A stretch of DNA of 64,000 nucleotides from Albifimbria verrucaria (taxonomy: Eukaryota > Ascomycota > Sordariomycetes > Hypocreales > Stachybotryaceae): assembly GCA_020081605.1 (NCBI GenBank), contig JAHREC010000009.1:1550001-1614000 (forward strand), in the 5' to 3' direction. Below are positions 40,437-52,934 of this stretch, piece by piece. Every line of letters starts with the position of its first letter. Within the stretch, counting starts at the first letter, position 1. A program made the position numbers and the translations under genes. The notes below the pieces were generated by a model. It saw only the letters and a list, made by a program, of their open reading frames with translations. It was not told the origin of the DNA and did not search any database.

Positions 40437-41184
40437 GATGAAGACTGATGTGGTAACTCAGGGGCCTGTAGAAGAACTTGAATGAGGTCAAAAGAGATGC
40501 AAGAGAAGAAGAGTAAAATCAGAAACGAACGCATTCATGCGCCTCATATATATCGCCAGATGGACGGTCCCTCAGGGTCCTCTGCAAAGTTTGTCTCGAT
40601 ACGTAAGTTTGGAGTATCTGCCCCCATTGGTTTCACAGTGTGGCAGTAGAAGGCTTGTCAATCTGCCGTGCCTTGGATTAGGAAGCATCGCCTTTCTCCA
40701 AGTGTGGCAATACATCACGATGTAAGATAACCTTCACGTCAGATTGCCAATCACATTGTCTCTGTCCACCCTTTGGGGTATTCGTGCTCCACATCAGGGC
40801 TCCATACCGTATTTCATTTCAACTTTGGAGTGTCACTCGACGAAATTACATTCCCAGTGGTTCGTTCATGTCACATGCCGTTCAACGCTTCGTTCACTGA
40901 TGTCCTCGTGTGAAGTCAATGGTCAAACTTCATTGCTACCTAAGTAAGGCCTGTAACCTATGAAGCAAGGTATCTTCCGATGGCTAATACCATACATGGA
41001 CTGACCTTCCTTTCTTATACCCGAGCTCTGCTCTGACTAAAATAGCCTGAGATCGCACTGCGGGCTTTCCATCACGTCTCACCAACCGTGCCCTACCCTC
41101 CTCCCTTACGGTTCCTCATCGCCCCTTATCTGTGCACCCATGCTTGCCAGAATCCAGTCTCTCCTTTTAAATAGAGCTCGCACT
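40437..41184. other. Intergenic, 750 bases
   Basis: Both neighbours are on the minus strand: the Argonaute 3' end lies on the right and the secreted-protein promoter on the left. No gene seen. Confidence 0.6.
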
Positions 41185-44100
41185 CTAAATGTACCACATG
41201 GTCTTTCTGAAAAACTCCTCTGGCGTAGCTCACCATCAAACGGCGGGTTGCTCTCAGGTCGTCCACCAAGAGGTAACAGTGGTGGCGCGTCAGCGCCCTT
41301 GAGGTCCTCTGCTGTTTTTCCTTTAGCAACTGAATCCCGAATCATCTCATGTCCCTTTGCTCCTGCTCGGAAACCTTCACTCGCTGCAATATTCTCATGC
41401 GCACGGCACCGGCTGCTGGCCAGGTGGGCGTAGTAAACTGCAGGATGGAGAGAGACAGGAGTTGTAGACCGGGCATACGAGTAGCACTGATGATAAATCA
41501 TCTTCTGCAAATCGTTTACGGGGAATCCCATCTCATCCATGATGACATGATAGTGGACAGGACGAGCTGTTCCTTGGATAGCGACGTGCGAGGCAAGATA
41601 AAAATCCCACATAAAAGGGTGGGTAACCTCCTTCTCAACAAGCGTGCCAGGCAATGGGTTACCGTTTCTATCACCCTTTTGCGGGAAGAAGCGAATGTGG
41701 TGACGCTTCGTCGCAATGATCACAGTGAATTTTGGCTGCTGCAATTTGGGGGCTGCCTGTTGAAGATATAGTTTCATCTGAGTAACTTCTTCCGCAAGGA
41801 CTTGAGCAAACTGCCCTTCCGAAACTCCATCACGAAGATAGATAACATGGGCCGGGAATGCATTGCCATGACCCTCCTTCCACAACTTGACGAGTTGGCC
41901 AAACATGAAATGGATGTTCTTCGGAGTAAGCATCTCGACTCGATATCCATTTGTCTCGACGGAAGCAGCGAAACGAGTAGCATCTGGGTCAACCGACATA
42001 GTCATTGCGGCCGTAGAGGCGCTGTTTCCTCCAGGAGCTCCATGAGAGATGTCAACGCCGATAACCATTGTGGGTCGATTCTTGGGATAGTATGGCTGGC
42101 CCTTCCATGGAGGCTGTGTACGAGATGTCGCACCACCCAGTTTGGCATTAACCTTCATGCAAACGTTTGAATGGTATTGACCATTGTTCTGCATGACAGC
42201 AGCAGCATTCACAACCTGGGACATAATGCCAAAGCGGCAGTCTGCAGACTTCTTCAGTCTCTCGTAGTGTGGGCTATTTCGGTGTTCCACCACGATAAAA
42301 AGAAGCTGCGGATACCCAGTCTTCGCTTTTAGTGTCTCAAATGCATGAGAAACAGCATTCGCTGGGTGCCCAGCCGCGTTGCCAGGAAGATCAATGATCA
42401 AAGCATTGGCCATACACTTTCCCCGTGCCCAAGGAAAGTGGACTTGAACGAGTTGGCAAACTGTTCCACTTGGGGCTTCGAAACGCAGTTGTTCATCACA
42501 ATGAAACCCCAGCTTTGAAGAGGTGCTAGGTTCTGTTTGAAAAACTTTTTGCCTCGAAGATCCCATCGTCCAGAGAACTTAGGGTCCGCGGTACCTTGGC
42601 CAAAGTTCACTTGAGGTGGAGCAATGACACGGGCTTCCGTCTTTGCAAATTGCGTGTCAAAAGATACGCCGTAATGTCGCAAGAAGGGGTCACTTTGAAG
42701 TTGCAGATCTCCCACATTCTTCTGAATGTCGGCCTTGCGGACTTGAGGACGAGTGACAGCAATCTTGATCATAGCGGCAGTCTGGTCAGGGTTCAATTTC
42801 ATATTGTACCTCTGCATGGGTTCGATCCATGCAAATTCCATGGGGATCCATCCCCGTCAGGCTTCGTTTTGATCAAAGGTAGAAGAACATAGCGCATGTT
42901 GGCCTTGTACTTCTTCAGGTAGTAGTCTTGGACCGATATCTGGCGACCTTCGTATTCAAATGTGACATTTCGAGCATTTCCACCCTCAGGTCCGTACGCC
43001 TCATTAAAGGCAAAGTCAACAATTCGATATACTTTGTCTGCAGCAGAGGCTGGCCTGTTTCTGTGACGGACGGTAAACTTGAGGCCTCTCATCTTTCGCA
43101 ACTGTTTGAATGCGTCGGATGATTGCCAACGACCTTTCTCGTTTTTGATCGGAGCCAACACTTTATTGGCAAGAGGCGGGCTGACACCTCTCCAGCGGCG
43201 GTCGCATGTACCAAGGAATGTGCAGATGAGGACGTCAAGACTCTGCCCACCGATCCAAAAGCATGTGTTGGCAACATCTGCATTCAGAGCAAGGCCAAGT
43301 CCACCCTGTCCAAGGTTGTGGCTCAAGCGAACAGAGACATAAGAACCCTTGTGCACTTCCACGACCGCGCCATCCATCAAGGGTCGGCCGGCGACGTTCT
43401 TCTTGTAGAAATTCCGCTTAATTCCAAGCAGATTTTGTGAGGGCCACTGGCGAATGAGGTGATCCATGAAATTCAAAGCCTCCTGGACATTGTTATTGAA
43501 CTGGATGCGCCTTTCCAGGTACCCCGAAGGACAGCCATCTGGATTTCGGTGGTCTTCCGCAGTGTAACATGAAAAACGGCACCCGGGCGGATGGGCGCGC
43601 CAGCTGGACGTTGGGCTTCGTCCAGATCGACCTTGACGCGAATCTCATTTCGATCGACCAGCACAGGTGCCCAGGCAAGTGCCTTGCCGTCTGAGATCCA
43701 CATTGGGTAATTGTAGTTGTTCAGAGCATTCCTGAAAGATGGGTGAACCCAAATTTTCTTCATGACGGGGCCCAGTTTATCAGCAGGAGGAGACAGAGAG
43801 ACCTATTGGACAGTTAGAAGATGTCTGTGGACAGTTTGGAGCGATACTCACGTCATATTGGTAGATCTTCTTGTTGAAGTCAAACTTGGTCATGCGATAC
43901 TGGTTGACTTCGATTATCTCGGGCTTGCCCTCAGTGTTGAATCCCTTGCGGAGAGGGAAAACATCCTTGTTGGAATCCGTGATGTAAGCATCTGGAGGGA
44001 GTTCCATTCGAGTGTTCCCCCTCTTCTCTGGGTCGTCCTTGGGCTTGGCAGGATCGACGCCCATGGGCTTGGGCCAAGAACCGGAGGCACCAGAAGGGCC

Positions 44101-44193
44101 AGGGCTGCCAGGAGTACCTGGAGCGGGTCCGCGTGAAGGAGATGATCCTCGGCTCCCCGGAGGACCCGAGGGAGAGCGTCCTCTATCGGACAT
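41185..44193 (-). CDS. Argonaute protein (RNA interference slicer)
   Basis: Small-RNA-guided silencing protein of the QDE-2/SMS-2 type. Seen: start MSDRGRSPSGPPGSRG with a G/P/S/R-rich N-terminus; intron 43803-43851 after IYQYD. An N domain precedes a PAZ-type segment around DAFKQLRKMRGLKF to GRQISVQDYYLKKY. The PIWI domain has VIGVDISHGAPGG, GYRVEML, VIYLRDGVSEGQF and HPAVYYAHLASSR, giving a candidate D-E-D-H catalytic set. One-base losses: C4 43522-43525, G4 42842-42845, C4 42421-42424 and A5 41210-41214. Without the last repair the frame runs on to 41106; with it the protein ends in TMWYI, the usual eukaryotic Argonaute C-terminus, with the stop at 41185-41187. About 987 residues. I cannot tell whether this is the quelling or the meiotic-silencing paralogue. 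Confidence 0.95.
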
Positions 44194-46763
44194 GATGAGT
44201 GACGTCTGGTGGAGGCAGATGGTTAGAACGTGAAGTTGTGGGTGATTGTAGGTGGGGAGAATATTGAAATGTGGTTGGAGTGACAGTTGAAGATGGGTGC
44301 TTGGGACAACACGGTGTTATGGGTAGTGGAAGCAAACGCGAGGTACGTGGCGAAGTGTGAGAGTCGGTGCCAGACGGTGTAGTTGTGTTATAATAATGGA
44401 AATAATCTGGTCTAAGGGAGAATGCTCTTGATGAAAGAGATGACGGGTAGAAAATGGAGATGTAACTGTGCTGGAGAGGAACGAGGATCGGGAGATCCGC
44501 TGCTTTGGAGCAGATATCAATGGGAGCCACGAGGACACTTACCTTGCGAAGGTCGCAATAACGAGCGGTTTGGTGGTAGTGAGCGTCGGTATAGTAGCTG
44601 TTAAGCTGATGAAGTGAATGCAAAGATAATATGGATGATGGTAAGCTTGTAGCTGCAGAGCGCGATGGGAGCTGGTGCGAAGAGGTTCAAGCTTGGAGGT
44701 AAGAGGGAAGTGTGTGAATGTGTGTGTGTGAGAGGGAGGAAGGGAAGAAGGAAGAGAGAAGAGGGAGGCGAGAGGGAAGAAATAGGCAGAGCGGACGGCC
44801 GTTTGCCAGCTGCCAAGTGCCAGCTGCGAGCGAGCGAGTGTTTTTGTGCTTTGTGTGCGTGTGCCGGTGTGTGGTGTTTCGTGTGCCGGTGTTTGCCAGG
44901 TGTAAAGCCAGCAGTCTAACCTGACCCGTATGCTTCGTCACTGGAAACACAGAGGTGGACGATGGTGAGAGGTAGAAAACAGCGTGTTGAAGCAAAAGCA
45001 GTCAACGAATGGCGATTTTATACCCCTCTGTTGTGAGGAAATTTAGACTGTGCGTGTTGAGAAAGAAGCTGTGCCCAACCGCTTGCCTAAAAGAAATGAA
45101 TTACTGTGGATGCAAGTAACCGTAGGAGCCCAGCATCGGTATGAATAAGTGCGAGTGGTAGTCATGAAGACAGCTCTGTCAAAAGCCAAAGATGATATTC
45201 GTTTGGTTGGGATAAGGAGGCACAAATCCAATGCAAGGAAAGTTAGGAGGGACGAGTTGCCTCAACTTGCCGGATGCGAATCAGGTATACTCGTTTAAGT
45301 GATGTGACTTACGGGCTGTAACAGAATGGAATCTTTGGAGTCGGATGAAGCCTATTGCCAACATATGGCAACTTGCCGGTGAATGCTGCTAAGTCTAGGT
45401 GATTGTGTAGATGTATATGATTAGATGTGTATGCTTGGAACAGTCTTGCCGTCTTTGCTGCCACTCCTGCTTCGCCGCACGTATATTGATGTGCTACTTG
45501 AAAACGCCTTCAAATACCCGCTGTTGTTAGGACCAAGCATAGTAGCAGTATCTTCATATATCACATGGGCTTCAGCAAACTTGATAAGCAGCTCTCAGAT
45601 TCCTTTGAAGCTGTGTACTACTGCTTCATCTTCACTCTGTGTTACCGAGCTCACAGTACCATTCGGACTTCCTGTTATAAGAGAGGAGTAAGTTAAGCGA
45701 ACGCATAGTCTACACACTACATCACATCTCCTCGTTGCGATCTGCCTACGTCCCGGAAGCCAACAGCATCTCATACAGCAAGCATTACACAGACTATGGG
45801 TAATATGTCCGATGCAAGCAGGGTTCCGAAACATTTATTCCTAGTTCCGCAATGCTATCATCACAAAAATTGATTCGTGCTGTTTCTCTTGCTCGCCGTC
45901 TGTTTGTTGTATTTCGCCGGAAATTGAAGTCGCATCCGTTTGTCGACGTCCCGATTGTGTGGGATTCTACGGACGCACAACAAGCACTCTCTTCAAACTC
46001 CATCCAATAAAGTACTGCCAATGCATAGCCTTTCCAGTGTTAGCATGGTGTTCCGTGTGCTGGGTTACACGCGCTTGTTGCAAACAGAAAGCTATTGAAA
46101 TCGGCCGCTCTTGGGTTAAAGGTGTATGGCCCATATTACTTGCCGTTTGTGCTCTAATGTTTGCGAAAGCTGGCAACTCATAGTGCAATGGCAGGTTAAT
46201 GGAGCGAAAACTTCCTGTGCAGAGAGCACCAGGCCGGATGACCTGGTACTCTGTATTCATAAGATCAATATGATGAGATGCTGACAATGTCTTTTCTGTA
46301 TGGCTTTGATGACGGCGGTAAGGTGCCAATCTCCTTGAGGCTACTCTTGCGCCTATTCATGTCACACAAAAGTCCACGTCTGATAATACGCAGGATGGTG
46401 CGCGACGTCTATACCCAGCTAAGAGAATGACGGTGATGAGAAAAGACACAATTGCGACGGTGAAGAGCCTTGGCTAGATATCAACCACATTCACAGTAAA
46501 CACCAAGTGGCTCTGAAGAATTAAATGTATGCCTGTTTGTACCTATCATGATTATAATACTGGGACCCCGACTCACTCAGTCGCCCCTGGATATCATCAA
46601 CTGTCATTATCCTCGTAAAGTCCATCGTCCAACACCTATTGCATGATCTAATCAAATGTGCGGTTCTAAAGTGGCAGAGAGAACCAACGTCTCCAAACCG
46701 GCGTGACCAGAAACTGTTCATGCAAAACAAAGTACTCCCGTGCATGCAAACCAAATATCCCTC
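44194..46763. other. Intergenic, 2.6 kb
   Basis: Both neighbours are on the minus strand. The part near 44200-44800 is the Argonaute promoter and leader, with GA/GT-rich simple sequence. The rest, up to the ASF1 stop, shows no open frame with recognisable motifs and no RNA gene that I could identify. Confidence 0.55.
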
Positions 46764-47782
46764 TCAAGAGGCAACGGTGACCGGCTTAGCGGCGGGCGTG
46801 CTGGCAGCCTTGTCGTTGCCATCCACTTCCATCGCATCGTCCTCGCCCTCGGCCTCGCCTTCACCCTCCTCGCCCTCTTCCTCTTCTTCAAGCTCGTCTT
46901 CACTCTCGCCCTCAATATCAACGCTGCCGTCTTCGGACATCTCGTCCTCCTCAGGCTGGGCCCGCTGTGCCTTCTCTACGCCGCCCATTTCCGCATCCTC
47001 ACCCGGCTCTGTCTTGGCCTTGCCAGCTGCCTCAGCATCAGCCTCAGCCTCTTCGGCTGCTTCTTCTTCAGCCTCTTCAGCGCCATACTCATCGCCATCA
47101 GCGACAAGGTCGGCCTCGGGTTGCTCAGGAGGGAACTCGGGGGTGCAGAGGCATCGGAGTCCCTTGAATCGGTGTCAGTCATACACACAAAACCCTTGTC
47201 AAATCAGTCTACTCACCACTTAATCGCAAAGCGAGTAACGCGGGGCTTCTCAGCCAGAACATTGCGGCGAACGCGCTCAATGATGGGCTTAGCGGGAGGT
47301 TCAGCGTTGAGCTCCTCCGAATCGTATTCATTGTTGACGTAGTAGCCGACACGCACGAATTCACGCCCGTCGTATGCACAGGTCAGAAGGATGACAGTAA
47401 CACCAAGGATGTCGGCATCGGGGATACGCGAAGTGTTAGGCGCCTCGGCCTCGAAAATGAACTTGTTCACGCCCACCGGAATAGGGCCAACTAGGAGGGA
47501 ATCGAGTTCTTGGTCGTATTGGTCGCTGCAGGCAGGCATGAGATAACGTGATGCGGAGGGAGCAGGATCAAAGACTTACGAGGTAGCAGAGCCAACGTAG
47601 GTAAGCTTCCACTCCAAATCTATAATCGTCAGCAACAAGTAGGCAGCAATGGTCGCTTGCAGGGGCTACACACCTTTCTCGAGCTGCTCGAGGCACTCGA
47701 AGGTGATCTCAAATTCATACGAGTCCGTGAACTTGGCAGGGTTGTTCATAACATTGACCCCGAGGAGCGAAACCACCGACAT
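46764..47782 (-). CDS. ASF1: Histone H3-H4 chaperone ASF1
   Basis: Hands H3-H4 to CAF-1 and HIR during nucleosome assembly. Seen: start [18 protein letters not shown]; immunoglobulin-like core with [60 protein letters not shown] and [10 protein letters not shown] long, very acidic C-terminal tail (E/A/G/D-rich) ends KPVTVAS. Three short introns interrupt the core: before DLEWK, before DQYDQ, and after AIKW near 47160-47215. One base is missing in G5 47139-47143, repaired to [12 protein letters not shown]. About 280 residues, as in fungal orthologues. The large plus-strand open frame across the tail is the shadow of the repetitive GAG/GCC codons. Confidence 0.96.
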
Positions 47783-48827
47783 GATTGCTGTTGGGTCGAG
47801 GATAGATTGCTTGGGTGACGGCGGGTGCTAAGGAGCAAGTTTGAAACGGCTTGCGTTGAAGTTTTGCGAAGGTGACAAGCACGCTCAGAGATGTCGGAGC
47901 GCGCGCGTGTATGGCTTGCGAGATTCAATAAGATGATCCCTTGGGATTGATATGTTGGGAAGTGTGATGAAAAGTTTGAATGATCAGGCTACCACGGGAC
48001 GAAGTTTTCGCAGGTTTGCTCTGAAAGTAAGGGGTGGAGGTCCAGCGTTTAGCAACAAAAGAAGAAAGGAAGGCGTCGTTGTTGCGGTGACCAAAAGTGA
48101 ATCAAGTGGAGGGGCGTGTGGGACGCGATCCCTGGCCAAAAAGCGCGTTTAGTGGTTTTTATGCAGATGCACAAGAGGCAGCGCGAAGCGACTTTGGTGT
48201 CGAGGGGGCAAATCGATGCCAACTCTATCGCAAACTACCTGATGGCTGTATGCTGGTCAGCCTGCTCCTACAGTAGCTCATGTTAAACCAGTACGGAGTC
48301 CCTATGAATCATTCAGACTAGCCTGGTTGGTCCCTGCGCTTCAACCTCCCGCACTTGCGCCCTGACCGCCCTCCCTGCGCTAAGCCGTTCCCGGTTTCTG
48401 CCCAACCTCACATTCATGGTTGCAGGAGCTCTGGAATTTTGTTGGCATCAAGTCATTGAGCTTGCTTTCTCGACTATTGCGAACAAAGCGGCCCAACCCT
48501 CCGCCTCACATCTAGAGTCGCATTTATTTCGCTTCATTTAATATCCTGCCCCACGAATCGGGATTATCCTTTTGTGGCTTCGAGCCATTGGCTGTTCGAC
48601 AGCTCGTTTGCGACAGCTAGAAGCTGCCAGCTCTGCTCGAAATCTTGGCACGTACGGTAGAACCGTTTGCAAGGTACTGCAATCGTCGACCCATCGCTCG
48701 CCTCTACACTGGCTAACTCGTTCCAAGTGTCATCACGATAAAGCCTTTGAGGGCTTTGGACATCATCACCGGTCCGCCGCGAACGAGAAGCTCCCTCGAC
48801 CAACGTTTACCTCAGCACACTCCGAAC
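47783..48827. promoter_or_regulatory. Divergent promoter region of ASF1 and RNA14
   Basis: 1,045 bases between the two start codons. No gene seen; specific elements not assigned. Confidence 0.5.
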
Positions 48828-51800
48828 ATGTCTGGCGACGGCGCTTCGTGGGATGAAGGAGGGCTAGGTGCAGTGGAAGATGTTCAGACTCAGCCTAGTG
48901 ACGAACAAGTTGATCAGAATGCACAAGTTTCTCATGTCTCGGGTGACACAGCGGACAGCGCGTCAGAGGATGGAGGAGATTATGACCCAGAATCTATTTC
49001 CTTTGACCCGGCCCTCCAGTTGCTGAAAAGGCTGCATCTGCAACTCCCTCTCAGCCCGCCCCTTCTAAGCCCAAAATGTCGGGAGGTTTCATCGTCGAGG
49101 CATCTGATGATGAGGATGATGATGGTCCTACCCAGGAAGAGCCTACACAGCCCCAGAACGCGACTGCTCCCACTATCACCACCACCACAACAACAACAAC
49201 TGATAGCGGCCTCCCTACGCCCTCCGCCGATGCATCGTCCAGAATGCCCCCAGCCATTGCCGCTCTCGACCCAGTAGTTCTGCTCGAGGCCCGCGTGAAG
49301 GAGGATCCACGGGGAGACATGGATGCTTGGCTTGGCCTCATGGCAGATCACCGACGCCGCAGCAACCTGACTGAAGTACGAAACGTATACAGCAAGTTTG
49401 TCGAGGTGTTTCCTCAAGCGGTTCGTTCTCCCATACTTCCCACCTGCGTGTTTGATGACTGACTTCTCTCAGGCCGATATTTGGGTAGAGTGGATCGAAA
49501 TGGAGCTCGGTCTGGATAATTTTGTAGAGGCGGAACAGCTTTTCGGCAAGTGCCTGATGACTGTTGCAAATGTCAATCTCTGGACTGTCTACCTCAACTA
49601 CATCCGCCGGCGCAACGACCTGAACAATGACCCGACTGGACAAGCTCGGCGAGTTGTTACCCAGGCCTACGAGTTTGTGATTGACAACATTGGTGTCGAC
49701 AGGGATTCGGGGGCATCTGGCAAGACTACATCCAGTTTATCAAGAATGGGCCTGGCCAAGTAGGCGGTACAGGCTGGCAGGATCAACAGAAGATGGATCA
49801 GCTACGCAAAGCTTATCACAGAGCAATTTGTGTTCCCATGTCTGCTGTGAACAATTTGTGGAAAGAATACGACATGTTCGAGATGAATCTGAACAAAGTG
49901 ACGGTGGGTCTTCCTATTGACTTTTCGCATGTCTGCGCATACTGACATCCTGGTAGGGTCGAAAGTTCATGCAAGAGCGCTCGCCTGGCTATATGTCAGC
50001 CAAGAGTGCCAATATCGCGCTTGACAACATCACCCGGAACTTGAAGCGATCTAATCTGCCACGACTGCCTCCGGCTCCCGGTTTCGATGGTGATGAAGAG
50101 TTCCGTCAGCAGGTTGAAATCTGGAAGAAGTGGATTGCCTGGGAGATCGAAGACCCGCTGGTGCTCAAGGCTGATGAACCCAAGACCTATCAGCAACGTG
50201 TTCTGTATTGCTACAAGCAGGCTCTGATGGCATTGCGTTTCTGGCCCGAGATTTGGGTTGATGCTGCTGAATGGTGCTTCCAGAATCAGATCCGCGATAA
50301 CGACAAGGAGGCTGGCACAGAAATGCTTCTGCAGGGTATCAGCGCCAACCCCGAAAGCGTGCTGCTTGCTTTGAAACATTCGGATCACATCGAGGTGAAC
50401 TATCCTGGAAAGGAAGGCGATAAGGCAGAGTACGCCCAGGCAGTCCGCAAGCCGCTTGATGACGTCCTCACTACACTGTATGCTATGGGCGACAAGGTGA
50501 AGGAGCGCGAGAAGCTCGAGGTCAGCACCCTGAAGCAGGCAGCAGCCCAAGAGCTACCTGTCCACGCATCAATTGAGCGAAACGACGACGACGACGAAGA
50601 TCAAGAGCCCAGGAAATCTCCTACCGAGGAGCGCATCCTCGCCATCTCGAGAGCGTATGCTGCGGAAACACAGCTTCTGTCAAGAACAATCTCCTACGTC
50701 TGGATCGCCATGGCTCGCGCCATGCGCCGTATACAAGGCAAGGGTAACCAAACCGAGGGTGGCCTGCGCAAGGTCTTCACCGACGCGCGACAGAAAGGAA
50801 GGCTGACAAGCGATGTGTACGTTGCCGTGGCTCTACTCGAGTCGGTGGTGTACAAGGATCCAGTGGGCGCCAAGATTTTCGAGCGAGGTGCGCGGTTGTT
50901 CCCAAACGATGAGAACTTCATGATTGAATACCTGAAGTTCCTCCACTCCAAGGACGATACCACAAGTAAGTCATAGCCCATACCGTTAGATGGGCACAAT
51001 GCTAATGTATTCACTATCAGATGCTCGTGTAGTCTTTGAGACGTGCGTCAACCGCCTCGTCGCCAAACCAGAGACACTCTACAAGGCCAGGCCTCTGTAC
51101 GCTTACTTCCACAAGTATGAGTCGCAGTACGGCGAGCTGGCTCAGGTGGCCAAGCTCGAGGAGCGGATAGCGGAGCTCTTCCCTTCAGACCCCAAACTCA
51201 GTCACTTCACAGCGCGGTACTCGTCAGATACTTTTGATCCCGTCGCCGCGCCCATCATCATCTCCAAGGCCGTGCAAATGAGGCCGAGGCAGATGATGCC
51301 TGTGATTGAGCAGCCTATATCCATGCGGAACTCCCCACTTCCTGCTAGGCAGGAGCAGAGCCCTCGCCCACAGTACATCCGCGCAACGGCCTCGCCGAAG
51401 CGGCCCATTGGTATCGACGATGAGGAACTCAACCCTCCTAAGAGGCTCGCTAGGGGCGTGTCTCCGCTCAAGGGAGCTGCCGGTCGTCGTCTCGATCAGC
51501 AGCGCCGGAACCAAGCCTGGGCTCCCCACCGCGACATCACCTTCCTTCTCACCCTTCTCCCCCTGCATACACCTTCGACGCGACACGCCTCAACCCCGCC
51601 GCCATGGTCTCCCTGCTTCGAGACACCCCGCTACCCGACTACACTTCCTGGAAGGCCAAGACAGGCGGTCAGTATCGCAGCTACGCTCCTCCCGCACACG
51701 CCAGGCAGCCTTCTGGCGAATACCCTCGGCCCATCAGCCCTTACGGTCGACTCGCCTCTGCGTCATCGGGATATAAGAACTCCCCGCTGAGAACCGAGAG

Positions 51801-51927
51801 CGCCGCCGCATATCCAACAAGCGCATACCCACCCCTGAAGCCGGCAGCGCTCCCCAGTTGGCCACCCGCCGCTGGAGGCTACGGCGCGCCGCCTCCAGGT
51901 GGGCAGTACGGCGGGTTTCGATACTAA
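48828..51927 (+). CDS. RNA14: mRNA 3'-end processing protein RNA14 (CstF-77 homologue)
   Basis: Scaffold of cleavage factor IA, needed for pre-mRNA cleavage and polyadenylation. Seen: start MSGDGASWDEGGLG; acidic, Thr-rich N-terminus; HAT (half-a-TPR) helices from DPVVLLEARVKEDPRGDMDA through ADIWVEWIEMELGLDNFVEA, VNLWTVYLNYIRRR, FWPEIWVDAAEWCFQNQ, YVWIAMARAMRRIQG and RARKIF-like units; LYAYFHKYESQYGELAQV. A P/S-rich tail ends GGQYGGFRY. Introns lie near 49421-49472, 49904-49957 and 50967-51020. One-base losses occur at C2 49016-49017 and G5 49709-49713 (GGIWQDYIQFIKNG is restored), and two or more in the tail near 51515-51560. About 1,000 residues, normal for filamentous fungi. Confidence 0.93.
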
Positions 51928-52934
51928 CGCGCAGTTCCAAATGTAATTTTTCTCCCCGTTTATAATGGAGACGACAAAAATCGACAAAAATCTTTTTTCC
52001 CTCATTTGTTTTGGGCAGTAGCTAGGTTTAGGTGGAGAATGGAAAGTTGCCAGGACCTGGATATCTTACTTTTCATTCGCATTTGCAGCGGCGTTTGGAC
52101 AAGCTCGGTTGTCAAAGAGGGCTTTTTCATGGGAGGGAGGAATCGTGCATGTTATTCTGGAAGAGCTTTTTTTTTCCTCGTGGCGACCATCACCCCGTCT
52201 TGCCTGTATTTTAGCACGTTGCTCCTCTCAGAGATAGACGTCCAATGTTGGTCACGATCCCTCCGCGGACGGGGAACGCGAGGCGATACAAAGCACCGCA
52301 GGCATGTTTGCTAGACATTGATTACTATCGTCATTACAAACCGTTACATCACACAAGGAACACACGTGTAGTTGCAGTAACAAGTTTCCTTCATCATTAA
52401 GCATCACTACTCATCCAGAATTATGAAAAAGACGAGATACGGATCTCTCATCGTCCTCTTCCACGTACATGCGTCCCCGATAATAAAATAAAAAAACGTA
52501 CAAGAAGCTTCCAACCATCAGATAATAAGGGACGCACCAGGCACGAAAAATAAAATGAGTTCAGCAACGGACCAGCCGGGTGAAGATAAAAAGAAAAGGA
52601 CAACTCTCACGTCGCTGTGCGCGCTTCACACCTCTCCCCAATCCTTTATTCCTCTCCTCGCCTATATTACCAAGATTTCTTCATATGCATATTTGTGTGT
52701 GTGTGTCGTCGCCGCCCTATTTGCCCAAGAGAACAAAGGCAAAAGCTCCCGAAAACCCCACTAAACTCATGTTAGATGCGAGAGTGCGAAACAAAAAGGG
52801 CTTCCGTGGTATATCAGTGCTCCGTAACGCCAGAAAATTGCCCTCGACAAGGTCGGTGGTAGTACATGGATAGGTAGACAAAGCGCGGGATGTCGTTAAT
52901 GTCCGGGAAAAGATCCGGTCGGCAGTTCTCCTGT
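51928..52934. other. Intergenic, convergent 3' ends
   Basis: 3' regions of RNA14 (plus) and the RasGAP gene (minus), about 1 kb, AT-rich. A short GT run lies near 52693. No gene seen. Confidence 0.6.

Noticed and set aside
41349..41771. 140-codon plus-strand open frame inside Argonaute
   Set aside because: It lies antisense to the conserved PIWI domain, with no domain of its own; a shadow of the coding strand.
46639..47342. Two large plus-strand open frames across ASF1
   Set aside because: They mirror the repetitive acidic tail codons of ASF1 and read as Ser/Ala- or Leu-rich low complexity.
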